From: Pseudovirgaria hyperparasitica
Lineage: Eukaryota > Ascomycota > Dothideomycetes > Acrospermales > Acrospermaceae
Length of the DNA: 64,000 nt
Direction of reading: 5' to 3'
NCBI RefSeq assembly: GCF_010093815.1
Contig: NW_022985552.1
Span: forward strand, 682,001-746,000
Below the pieces are notes generated by a model, which saw nothing but the letters and a program-made list of their open reading frames with translations, did no database searches and was not told the DNA's origin. This document shows, in pieces, positions 1 through 11,502 of this stretch. The translations under genes and the position numbers were made by a program. Positions within the stretch are counted from its first letter, which is position 1. Every line of letters starts with the position of its first letter.

Positions 1-232
1 CGGTGCTGTAGTGCAACATTGAATTCTGTGAACTCGGTTGTGGACATTGCGGGCGCCAAGAGTTATAGGGCTGTCTTGAACTCGGATCCATCAATGCTCG
101 AGATTTTGTCAGAGCTTGCCCACCACAGGCTTCAATTCCGTCACTGTTACACGATACAGATGGTTGAATGAAATCTTCCCCAGATACCTGCATCCTAGGG
201 ATGTGTGCTACGGCTTTCTTGTTCTTACCATA
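1..232. other. Window edge, upstream of the CTR86-like gene
   Basis: No coding sequence can be supported here. The frame of the downstream gene stays open back to about position 116 but has no ATG before 233, so this is probably its 5' untranslated leader and promoter. A neighbouring gene cut by the window edge cannot be excluded. Confidence 0.4.
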
Positions 233-3200
233 ATGGCAGACCGTGGCAATGTCGCGGCCCCTCCACAGTCGCCGACGATCGAGGAACTAGCATCCCAAAG
301 TCGTCCGCCGCCTCAAGAGGCGAAAAGGCCGTATGCAACAGCCCTTAGGCTAGCGATTGGTCCATGGACGGTACAATTCCGAAGTGTCCATGGAGCCGGC
401 TACATAAAGCCAGAAATGATGCAGAAGCTCGACGATGTGCTGGTTAAGAAAACGCTCACCAACACGAGGCAATATGCTGAGGTTCGGTATGTGTGGTGCT
501 TCCTTTGAAACATAGCGAGGATACGTCCGCTGAACTGTTCGTTAGAGAAGACATAGGTACGGATTCGCAGTTCTGGCACGACATCGGCGACCTGATTGAC
601 TCTGCGATACCATCTATCGAGCAACGCTGTTTCAATGCACCACCGGCGGTTGATCCAGCGCAAGACCCCCCTGCACATGAAGATTATGACGGGCTTTCTG
701 GGGCTCTCATAGCCGAAAATCAAGGCAGTCTCTGCGTTGACCTGGAACGTGTCAATAGCATGGTAGCAATAACTAGGAATGTCTTGACCGTTGGACCTAG
801 AGCTCAACAACTGGCTTCAATGTCGCGGTTTGACAAAGAGATCTTTCGTCTTATAAACCTTTGTGTCAAGGTCACTGCTCGGGGGTACGATGGAGATCCT
901 GGGTCCCAAGAGGAAGAGAAATGGCAAAGCGTCATAAATGCGTTCAAGAAGGTTCTCATTACCAGCCTACAATTTTTGAACAACCTAGTTACAAGGAACG
1001 AGAGACGGAAGTTAATGCTCTGGATTCAATTGTTTGACAGTACGACTCCATCCGAAGCTGTCGTGGACTCATATCAAGCTGATGAGGGCGACGCAACGTT
1101 CGATGTGCAGTACGATGAGGAAGGACCCTTCGAAATGAAACTCATGAGCGGAGTTTCAAGAAAGATTTTTGCGCCGCCACAATTGCCTTCGGGTCATGGG
1201 AAAAAGGAGAGCTCATCGGCTCACCCGCCGCAGCCTCCAGCATCGTCACCATTCTTACTCTTCATCGGTAAAAATGGTCTTGAAGTGAAAAAACAGTTGA
1301 TCGACCAAGGTAAAGCGGGGAATGCCGCGGAGATTGCTGCTGAATGCAAGAGACAATGGGAAAGCATGCCACCAGAACGGAGACAAGAGTGGGATGGCTT
1401 TTACAAAGATCTCGTGAGGAGGGCTCCCCCAAATTCTACTGCCGCTCTTGAGTTCACCGGGGGTATGCTCTTCTCCACATCATCTGCCAAATATACTACA
1501 GGACATCCGCCATTGGACGAGAAGGTTGAAGCTCTGGCGAGAAGCATCAACGGACTAAAGATAGAGGTACAGTTGTTGTGTCAGACATCTGAGCATATCT
1601 GACAATCCACTACAGGCAGATGATCTGGCCCAGGACAAACTGGTGGACAGTAAGATGAGAAGACTCCACGGTAAGTCCATGTCGATTTATGACGCTCTCT
1701 GCTGACCTGTCACAGCGGCTTTCGGGGCCGACATCTTACAAAGAGGCAAGGACGATCTCATGAAGCGACTGGAACCACCACCGGAAAGAAACAACCAAAC
1801 ATCAATACAGGAGCCTTCGACTACTTCGCCTGCTTCACCCGTGGCTCTGCCATCCGAATCTCAAGCTCCTCCCCCTTCAGCAGCTGACCCTCCTGTGAGC
1901 GAAGAGGAAGACAGCGAGGAGGAATCTGACTATGTTGTTCCAGGAGATGATGGGCGCGGACTGCTGACAGACGTTCCTTTGATCCTCGGACCCGCCGAAA
2001 TTGAAGTACTTCCAATGATCATCATGTCGGGAATCGTTCCTGCAGATGACTTCGTTCACGAAACAGGCTCACAAGAGGCAACTCAATTTCTCAATCTGCA
2101 CATCATTCGGTGCTATCTACTTATGGCACAAGATAATGGTCGTAATCTCCTCCGAGAACTCCTCATATTCGTTGCTGCGTGGGATCTTCGTGAAGAGGAG
2201 TTGTATTTCAAATTTATGGTCAAGATCATGGAAGCGATTCTCAATAACGGTCTGATGCCCTTTGCGTATCAGGCTTTCAGAGAATCGAAAGATATTATAT
2301 CACCAGCTCAGGCGGTCATTATGAAACTACTGACAAACATCTTCAAAGCAAGACAGGTCAGAGAGGCCACTCGTGCACAAGACTACCCAGAGGCTGAGCC
2401 TAGATTTCCACTTCAAGTCGATGTGGATATGGTCAGATTTCTGTTCACGGAGTTCCGCACGAACATAATTCCACAAACCTGCGCACTGATATTCCTACAA
2501 GGAAAGATCAGACTGAATCAAGCATCCCCCGATGACTTCCCGCTGAACTTGTGGGATATGGAACGGATGTACGAGGGAATATATCAATACCTTGAGTTCT
2601 TCGCCGTCCTGACCGAGCACGACATGTGGAAGAAAATGATGACAGACTGGGATCTGATCAGTGAGCTCGTGACTCTCCTAAAAGAGCTCGACACCGCGAT
2701 ACCGAAGGTCAACCTCCCGATGCTGCCAATGCGAACTGGGGAGACGTTGGAAGACAAGGTTCGTCGCAGCGCTGATACCGCCAGAGCCATCGCTGGTGGC
2801 AGTGCTCTCGCATATGACCCGGCTCTCCCTCCACCGAATGATTCAGGCACTCTACCATCGTCCGAGTCGCAGCCTGTCGCAGTCGAACGCCCCTTTGACA
2901 CCTCCGCGTCCGCAAACGCGCCCAACCCTTACCCGCCAACCACATTCCTACCAACCGCACCATTCCCCTCCGCATCTCCCACCGAGCATCCCGACGAATT
3001 CGAGTGGCGCAACCTCAAAAAACTCGCCATCCTCGTCCTCTCCTCCCTAGTCTGGCGCTCAAAGGCCGTCCAGGACCAGGTGCGTGCGCACCAAGGCATC
3101 GAAGCCATCCTCAACTGCTGCGCGCACGACGAGCACAATCCCTACATTCGCGAGCACGCCATCATGTGTCTGCGCTTCCTCCTCGAGAACAACCCCGAGA

Positions 3201-3529
3201 ACCAGGCCATTGTCAAGGAACTGGAGCCCAAGGTCGTCGTGCCCAGCGAGGTGCTCGACGACCACGGGTACGAAAGCTTCATGGACATGCGCGGCCAGGT
3301 CGGGCTGCGGAGGAAGTTTAAGCCTAAGGCGAAGACCGAAGGAGGAGCAGGAGGAGGAGCAGCAGCAGACTTGGAGAAGTTCAAGGCGTGGGACAGGGAG
3401 CCGGGCGATCTGGCGGAGTTGCTGCATAATATGATGAGAGAGCTGCCGGCGAAAGTCCAGGGCGTCAGGATGGAGGCGGAGAGAGCGGCGGTGGCGAAGC
3501 TGGATAGGGGGTTTGAGGGGAGTGGGTAG
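233..3529 (+). CDS. CTR86/ataxin-10 domain protein with an internal HMG-box-like segment
   Basis: Exons 233-486, 546-1566, 1616-1670 and 1716-3529 give 1047 residues. The ATG at 233 is the only ATG in the open frame upstream of the first intron (487-545). The N-terminal third is helical and includes FLNNLVTRNERRKLMLW near residues 220-240. The C-terminus (about residues 870-950) matches the ataxin-10 domain, with ILNCCAHDEHNPYIREHAI followed by FLLENNPENQAIV. Ataxin-10 proteins are armadillo-like; the yeast member is Ctr86. Around residues 318-383 there is an HMG-box-like stretch (PFLLFIGK, then AAEIAAECKRQWESMPPERR), and an acidic EEEDSEEESD run follows. The two introns at 1567-1615 and 1671-1715 join the HMG half and the ataxin half in frame. 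If they are not spliced, these would be two genes. The molecular role is not established; cytoplasmic function is likely from the family. Confidence 0.8.
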
Positions 3530-4118
3530 TGATGATGATCATGTTGGGTACGGGGCTTCACGAAGATGCAAAGACGACGTATGTGTCCATGAGCTCACGC
3601 GGTCGATCTGAACGGTCGGAGGAGGTGGGTGTTTTGGGGGAAATGCTATTGCTAGCTCTGTCGGACATGACACGGCACATTATCATAGCATCAAGTCTCT
3701 GAACTCCTATGTCTAGTGAACATATCATCATAAGACTCAGATGTAGACGTAGAAATATAAAAGTATAAAATAAATATAAAAATAAAACCGCGTACGGTAG
3801 GAAGGAAGACAATCCCCCCAAAAAATTACAATTGGAAGGAACCCTGTCTTCGTGCTCCATCCCAACAAAGATAATAGACCGAGACGGCGGGATTGTTATG
3901 TACATACATACTATTACGATCGAGATGTTCTTGGAGATTGGGTGGAGGGTGTGGGGTGGAAGTCTCGTAGTCTTGTGTGTCTGTCTGTCTGTCTGACTGT
4001 CTGTCTGTCTGTTTGTCTGTTTGTAGATAGACACGCAAGAACACGCAAGACAAGACAGACAAGACAGACAGACAAGACAGAAAAACACAAACTCCAAATC
4101 GCATCTCAAACTACTCAC
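3530..4118. other. Convergent intergenic region
   Basis: This gap lies between two genes that end towards each other. It holds AT-rich sequence around 3760-3830 (poly-A-like tracts, probably 3' UTR and polyadenylation signals) and the tetranucleotide repeat at 3974-4082. No gene is seen. Confidence 0.6.
3974..4082. repeat. Inverted (CTGT)n / (ACAG)n microsatellite pair
   Basis: A (CTGT)n tract at about 3978-4024 is followed, after roughly 25 bp, by (CAAGACAGA)-type repeats at about 4048-4082. The second arm is largely the reverse complement of the first, so either strand could fold into a long imperfect hairpin. It lies in the probable 3' UTR zone of both convergent genes. Confidence 0.75.
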
Positions 4119-6699
4119 TCACCCCATAAACTCCAACAACGCCTTATCCAACCCGCCCTCTATGCCCCCAGCGACACCACCACCAGCACCACTACTACCA
4201 GCACCAGCACCACCCCCAGCCAACGCAGCAACCGCCGCCGTCGCCGCAGCAGCAGTCGCTTGAGCCCTCATCGAGGCTTGTCCCTGCCCTTGCCCCTGCC
4301 CTCCTCCATCTCCAATATTACCCTCTCCTCCACTCATACCGCCCGCACCCACACCCGCACCCGCACTACTACTCCCCGGCCGATGACTTTCGGTAACAGC
4401 AGCCTCGGCCAGACTCTGCAAGCCGGAGATATGATCCGTTGCACTCCCACTCCCACTCCCACCACCACCACCCGCATTCACAGCCTCGTCAGCAGCATTC
4501 GCACCACTCCCACCACCAGCCTTCGCAGCAGCCAGGACCTTGTACAGATACTGATCCCAGCCTGTGCCATCAGGAAGGATAGGCACGACGGGGCGAGTAG
4601 AGAGAGCAGCTAGAAAGGCGTCGATGGAGCGAAGCGCGTCAGGGCCGACGGGGGCAGGGAGCGTGGACAGGTCGATGAGGGATGTAGCAGCCAGACGGGC
4701 AAAGTGGACGTGGAGCGGGGAGATGGGGGTTGAGGGTTCGAGGAGCGGGGCGAGGAGGCGGTTTGTGAGGTGGAGGAGGGTGTGGGAGGGGGAGGAGGAG
4801 TCGAGGCGGGCGGCGGAGAGTTCGGCGTGGTGGAGGGCGAGGTGGAGGAGGGAGTTTTCGGGGAGTTGGAGGAGGGTGAGGAGGGAGGACTGGTTTGCGT
4901 GGAGGGCGGAGAGGAGGGGGGAGATGGTTGTTGGGGCGAGGAGGTGGGTGATTGGGTCTTGGGTGGCGGAGGGGAGGCGGGTTTTGAGGATGTGGGCGTA
5001 GAGGCCGATGGAGTCGGCGATGCCTGTGTTGGGGGGGAGAGGGGTTAGCTGTTTGTTGGCGGTGGTGGGATTTTGGGGGGAATTATGACGTACGGAGGAG
5101 GAGAGTGGTTTCGCGCTGGCCGACGATGCGGTCGTGTGTGTTGATGAAGGGTTGCAGGTACAGGGGCATCGTCAGGTTGGCGGAGAAGCTTAGAGCATGG
5201 TAGCGGTCTAGCACGAACAAGGCTCCATATACTCGGCGACCGAAATTGAGTAATCTGGTTCCGCCTTCGATCAGTTTCGTGTCGTCTTCCAGGCTTAGAC
5301 TGTTGGCACGGCCGACAGCGCGGCCTATCAGCTCTCCAGGTCTGGAGAGTCCTAGAGGTGAATGCCTCTGATCGGCTTGTATGATCATCATGACCAGACT
5401 GACGAGGTACATGACGTGGTTTGAAAGTGCAAAGGTTGGGTCTGCGTTGTCACACTCGTACTGCGCGGCGTCCAGGAAATGCGATGTACGGCTGATCATC
5501 TCTTGGGGGTCATACTGCGGCTGTGTGGTTTGTCCAAAGGTATGCAAAAGGCATTCTGCTGCGCCGCAAAATGCCTGTCGCAAGTTGGCTGGAGTTTGTG
5601 ACAAGCGGATGTTGAGTTCGGTGGGCTCCTCCGGTAGGAATTGAAGTACGGACTGTAAATGTGATGTATATAGCCTGACATGATTAGCAGAAGCATAATT
5701 TGATCACTGTCTGACGTACTGAAATGTATAGGCTTGTTCGGTGTCATTCAGGTTGCTGGTCTTGCTCATGATGACTTCATCGGGTGAATTTCCTGCAGAT
5801 GTCAGTCATGATAATGCGCGTAGTGCTTTGCCTTATGATGGAATTGAGACGTGACAGCGACAATCCCGAGTCTCAAATCCCAGACATTGCAGAATATAGC
5901 TAGTGCTGGGATATGTTGCTTACCTAATATAGGAGGTGCTGATGGCTGTCTTACAGCACTGAACGGATTTGTGAACGCGGAGAAGCCATCGTGCGCGGAA
6001 TGCGATGATACCAATGGGGGCGAGTAAACGCGCTGCACACCAGTAGACAACGAGGCAATCGGGCTGGAGCTTGGTACGTTTATGTTCCTCTCGATGAGCT
6101 TGACACGATCGGCAAGTTCTTTGATATAACTAAGCTATCATCAGCACTTTGCTCCGTTGTTCAGCAGGGGCGGCATCATGATATACCCTTTGGAGGGACC
6201 TCTTTTCAAAGGCTGACGACTGAATTGACAGGATGTCTGTGATCTTTTGCAGCTTGTGCAGGACTCTGGGCCGTTCTCCCCAGTCGCATCGCACCGAATC
6301 TAACACGTTAGTCTTACACAACTACCACAATCTCGTCGATGAGGACCCCACCTTCTTGCGTCGACATTCATCGCAGGCGCGAGATACTTTGGATCTTTTA
6401 CGACTACTCGCGAGCAACTGACCATCATGAGCTGATGGCATGTAGTCATGTGCGGGATGACTTTGCAGATCCATAGCCTCCTGCGCGAGCATCTGCTGTT
6501 CCGCCATGAGTTGCTCCAGCGTATGGGCATCACTGTCTTGCATGGCAGTGTCTGCTACATCGAGAGAATTGTGCTCCTGATACTTCCTGCCTCCATGAGA
6601 CTGTGGGCTGTGGTTCCCATGACTCTGCACGAAGAGGCCGGACGAACCATGTCCGTCATGTGCCTGGGGGTCAGGATAAGAAGAAGACGTGTTTGACAT
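4119..6699 (-). CDS. RGT1-type Zn2Cys6 transcription regulator
   Basis: Exons on the minus strand are 6699-6352, 6299-6187, 6129-5924, 5792-5720, 5674-5094 and 5023-4119, giving 741 residues. The DNA-binding domain is assembled over the first two introns: ACDECRRKK joins IRCDATGENG and CTSCKRSQTSC, a C-x2-C-x6-C-x10-C-x2-C-x6-C cluster near residues 108-145. It is followed by PLKRGPSKGYIKEL, a linker typical of yeast Rgt1-type glucose-responsive regulators. The region near residues 391-410 (GRRVYGALFVLDRYHAL) matches the middle homology region of this family. The C-terminus is a low-complexity Gly/Ala/Ser/Gln tail of about 130 residues. Expected role: a nuclear regulator of sugar-transport or carbon genes, inferred from family only. 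The intron at 5923-5793 (131 bp) could hide a micro-exon. Confidence 0.82.
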
Positions 6700-9600
6700 G
6701 AACGCTTTCTAATCAGGTATCATAGCCCTAATCAAACCAAGCTTAACCAGACAACAGGCTAGCCAGTATCAAGGACTGTGTCGGGAGGTGTTTGACGCGT
6801 GCTTGTACGCGTTAACTTGGTGACTGTAGGTCGCGGATCAGTCGCGCGCCGGAAAGAGCGAGCAGCTTTGATAGAGGCCAGTCGGTCGCAGAAAATAGGT
6901 TATATGAGATTCAAAACAGTTTGCACTATACAGCCTCATTCGTATACTAGGAGCTGTTTGATGGAATTGTGCAGCAAGGTAGTCATGTGGAATGGAGAAG
7001 CCGTGTGCGCGCGGCTGGGGCGGGAGGTGAAGCAAAAGCAAGCGTGCAAAAGTTCAATCCGGCGGGGGCCTGAATTGGATTAGCGCTATCTGGCAGAATA
7101 AGCTGCGTTTTGTCTGTTATGAAGCTGGAAACCAGACTGGGAGACATGATGATGCACGATACTAGAATCCTATTACATGACCCTTTTGGGTGAGTTTTGA
7201 ACCGACAAGCACCTTTCATGGGAGTTCGGAGGCAGGAAATACGATTCAGCGGTCGGCGAATCATTTCTACGGCTCCTAACGCCGTTCTGAGGTGGATGCA
7301 ACCAAGACCACAAACCGACATTCGGCCTGGCCTGTCTATTCTAGGGCATGGACTGTGCCAAAAACATCTTCCCTGCTCATCGGTCCAGGATAAACAACTT
7401 CCCGCACGCAGTCATCATGGTATCGATGTTATCACGATTCATCCGTGTCAATCAACACTTCTGGACATGATATTGTGTCACGTGAGAAGCGCACATGATG
7501 ATTATCCAAGACCAATCGTTTCTAGAAGTATAATTAATAGCGACATGATCACAAAGTTGTATTTCCAAAGTGGATTGGTTCATATGTTTCTCTGTTCTTA
7601 CTGCTTATATATATATATATATCAAACTCGATATTGACGACATTAGCATTGAGTCACGTGGAAGCTAAGCTTCGAGACGGGTTTGATCGACATGTACATG
7701 TCACGTTTTTGACCACGAGCACCAAAGTGTAGTGTGTTTAGGATCCATTAATATCATATGTGTAGAGTGTGGTGACTCATGCCAAGCGGGATGTAGAGCT
7801 AATCGTTGTCAAGCCAATGGACTAGGGCGCGAGTGTCGCTTCGTTTGTTGCGGATGAGTTGCGCCCAAGTTCCGTTGCCATATTTATCATGAAGATGTCT
7901 AGGATGAAGCAGAGCAGCCAGTGAGAAGACTGCGATCTGCTGCCTGTAACACTGTGGTAGGATCAAGAAGAACCGTGCCACGAGTTTTGACAGGTCTTCA
8001 GATGGCTTGGCATGCTGTTGAAACGCTCAATTGATCTGTGCACTTTCGGGTGTGTCACCTTCTAGAAGCTTGACAGCAACCCGCGGAGCAGAAGACCAAT
8101 GTCATTTTCGAACGGTGTCTATGGAATCATGCAATGCTTGAGCCGCAAGCTCGGACTTGGACCAGTTTATTTTCGGTTGTAACGTTACCTTGTCGTATCA
8201 AGAGGGCAGTCAGGGCAGCGGAGGTGATCTGCGGGAAGGAATGGTCCGGACTAGAGAGTAAACAAAGCTCAGTCTCGGCAGTCTCTTGTGTCAGTGTCAT
8301 AAGCGAGTCCAGCCAGGAGCATTCGAAGACATGATGGTTCGGCCGTTGTTGTTGTTGTTGTTGTTGAGCAAGGAAAATTTTGCAGAGTACCGAGCTTGGC
8401 TGTCCTATCACAGATGATGTACATCTCACAAGTGGAAAGACAGGAGATGCAGCCGCATATGTCCATGGTATCATGGCCAGCCCCGTATCTGAGAGCCCCT
8501 AGGATCTACGGAATATCATCAAGGATTCTAGCCTCGTCGTCCACGCCCAGGTTTAGCCAAGAGTATCCGCGCGGTGCTGGTAAGGATTTCTAGCGAACTT
8601 CTGGAAAGCCGGGGATCCAAAGAGGACTAACTGAGGTGGAATGATTCTGAAACAGATGATATCGGGGGATCCAATGGACATGCAGTATGTATATTACGGC
8701 CAAGGTGGTATGCAGTTAGTGACTGGGAATTTGTTTGAAAAGTATTAGGCGACAAAGTATCGCCACGCATTCCTGACGCGAACCGACGATATGAAGTATA
8801 GTAGTAATTAACTGTTGAATAAAAGTCGGCGGCAACGACATGTTTGTTATGCAGGCAGAGAGGATGAGGTAGAGAAGAGTGAAGCGGCAGACGGAAAGGC
8901 AAAAGGACATTTTCCTGAGCGACCGTTAGACTAAGGTAGCAAAGTAGCATGCACACGCACTAAGTCTGCCGGCGTCGGCATCGGACCGTTTAGCGTTAGG
9001 TGTCAGGTGTGTGTATGTTGGTAGATGCGTTGTATTAGTTGGCTGGAAAGGGCAGCAAATTCTTCCACTACTAGCGGGTGAAGGCCGGGCGGATCCGATC
9101 GTCTAACGGGACGAGCAGTCGATCATGCTGCACATCTCGATGCTATTCGCTGCTCTCTCTGCATACATGTCATCAGGAGGGGCCGTGCGCGGACATGAAC
9201 GCTGACCCTGCGTTGCGGCGCGCAGGCGTCAGGAAGACTCTGTCTGCACTTCTGACTATTATCATCGACAGAAGAGGTCACCCCAGTCGAAGGGTCTGCC
9301 AGTGTTGAGTAGATGGGAGAGACGTGGTGGGTAAAAGCGCATGTCCGTCCGCCGAACGCTGCAGGAGCGCGGTGCTGGTAGGCTCGAAATAGAAGATGGC
9401 CGGTGGTGCTGCTAAGGGACATGGCGTTAAGGGCGCGGTGTGGTGTAGATGGATTAGTGGTGACCATCACCATCTTCCCGTGTCAACGCTGTGACCACGG
9501 TAAGATACCGGTCAGACTGCAAGTCATCGAGGGATGTGCTGGGGGAGGGGGCGGAAGTGACAGGGCCGATTGTATGGATGCACGATGCACATTGCATAGG

Positions 9601-10260
9601 CATGGCAATCTGTTGAGTAAGCTCAGACTGGCCTTTGGTGAATGGCAATGCCTGATTCCAGGCGAGACAGCTTGCGTGCTAGTAGCAGTGGTGAAAGTGG
9701 GGATTGCTCTATGGGTAGTGATGAGTTAGGTCCAAGCAGTAATTAATAGTTGGGACGTAGGAAAGGGTCGGATGCCAGCCAGCCAACAACAGACAGTGAT
9801 GACAGTGATGATGTCTCGGCAGTCGAGGCAAGGCACGCGATCAGGAGAAGAAGAAGAAGAAGAAGACGGTGGTGTATGGCTGCTCTAGGCTGGAGTGTTC
9901 AGCGGATAGAAGGGTAGGAAAAGGGCATCCATGGTCGGTCTGGCAGTGCGATTGAGAAGGTAATTAGGTGGTGATGGATAAAGAGAAGTGTTGATGTGGA
10001 GAGAGGTAGTGTTAACCCTTTCCGGCGGGCTGCATCTAGGCGGCCCGTTTAGCTGGCGACGAGGACGAATGAATGCAAGAGTATTATGATGGGTGTATGT
10101 AATGAGCAGTCAGTCAGTGGAAGGAGGATATGATGATGGACGGCTTAGAGGAGAATGGAGGTATGTGGTAGTGGAGAGGATGGGTTAGCTAGTGGAGTGG
10201 TTGAAGCAGTAGAGTAGTAGTTAGTAGGTAGTAAAGTAAGTAGACAGGCATTAATTAGTC

Positions 10261-10375
10261 GGCGGCTCAGGCGCTGGCTCAGGCTGCTGCTCTCAGGCTT
10301 TCTTTCTCTGCTCAGGCTCTGGCACTGGCTCAGACGTCAGACTCAGGCTCTGGTCAAGGTCAGGCTTTTGCGTAA
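10261..10375. repeat. Degenerate GGCTCAGGC repeat block
   Basis: The heptamer CTCAGGC and close variants (GGCTCAGG, ACTCAGGC, CTCAGACG) recur about six to eight times in roughly 110 bp. The block is imperfect and has no open frame of interest. It lies about 1.1-1.2 kb upstream of the copper-fist start. Confidence 0.6.
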
Positions 10376-10739
10376 GTGGAGACGAGACAGCAGAAAGACA
10401 TACACACACGCTTGGATCGGCATCTTGCTCGTAGGAGTAACTAAGAATAATGGGGTGCTGGTGCTGGTGCTGGTGCTGGTGGTAGTGTAGTTAGGCAGGG
10501 CACAGTAAAGTAGCTAGGTAGAAGAGGGCACCAGCTGCACAAAGCTACATTAGCTAAACAGGCCGGGTAAGTGTTGGCTTGCTTGGTCAGCCGCCAGCCC
10601 TGCCGAAAGGAGTTATACTTTACACCATTCTATACAGAACATCAACATACCGAGGAAAGAAGCACAAGCACCTGCACCGTGGTACCTAGATGGAGATGGA
10701 GGGGCAGCCTTTACTTTTGATTACCATACCTTCTTTACA

Positions 10740-11502
10740 GTTCTATACCAACCATCTTCCCCTCTTTCTACTTACTCTACATACTGCTCCTCGTTCTGCT
10801 TGCTACTGCTCTACTCCACAATCCACAATTCACACTCCAGCAGAAGAAGCCTGCCAAACAAGCCAGCTCGTCCCTGTTGCTGCCTCTCTCTGTTCGCGCC
10901 CAGACACCCGCTTCTATCCCATCACCACCACTAACACCTCCTCCACTAACTACTACCGACTTCTCCTCCACCACTAATTATCGCCTCCTCGTCTTCTTCT
11001 TCTTCTTCTTCTTCCTCTTCTATCCTTCATACACACACACACACACAATCATCATCCCTCCCAGATCCTGGCCCCTACACTGAACGTGCCGTTTTGACGT
11101 CCATACTCCCCACCTCATCTTGCGCTTCTCGGCCAGCGGCTTCTGCTGCACGGCTCGACCCCATCCCTCCTACCTACCCTACCTACCCTTCCTCATCCTC
11201 TTCTCCACACTCCACTCTCGGTACTCTTCTTCTTCGGCGGCTGCCTTTGTGCTCTCGGTTCCAATTATCCTCCATCCTCGCACTTTTGCTCATTCTTCGC
11301 TTGTATATCTTCTTTCTCCATCTGGACATACATACACTCCTCTGCACCCACTTTCATTTACCCACTCTCTTTCTCTACCTCTCTTCACCACCACTACCCT
11401 TCGCCCGCCGTCTGCGCACTGTCACTCACCCCTCTCCACTACCAAAGAGGTCCACTGTCCTCCTTTCTTCTTCCTCTTCTTCTTCTTCTTCTTTCTCCGA
11501 CA
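10740..11502 (+). promoter_or_regulatory. Pyrimidine-rich promoter/leader of the copper-fist gene
   Basis: About 760 bp of strongly C/T-rich sequence, including CTT runs near 11000-11025 and 11463-11493, ends directly at the ATG of the copper-fist gene. CT-rich tracts just upstream of starts are usual in strongly expressed filamentous-fungal genes. Several short upstream open frames lie inside it, so translation may be controlled through upstream ORFs if the leader is transcribed. Confidence 0.5.

Larger units (their letters stand above)
6700..11502. other. Long gene-poor interval
   Basis: About 4.8 kb without a gene I can support. Open frames here are short, lack family signatures and overlap each other on both strands. 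It holds an (AT)n tract near 7606-7621, (TTG)n near 8345-8365, (GAA)n near 9848-9866, the CAGGCTC-rich block at 10261-10375, (GGTGCT)n near 10455-10482, and a pyrimidine-rich leader from about 10740 to the copper-fist start. The right part is probably the promoter and long 5' UTR of that gene. Confidence 0.5.

Noticed and set aside
3852-4613. 253-codon plus-strand open frame
   Set aside because: It overlaps the microsatellite and runs antisense to the last exon of the RGT1-like gene; the protein is a low-complexity Thr/Ser/Arg string without a family.
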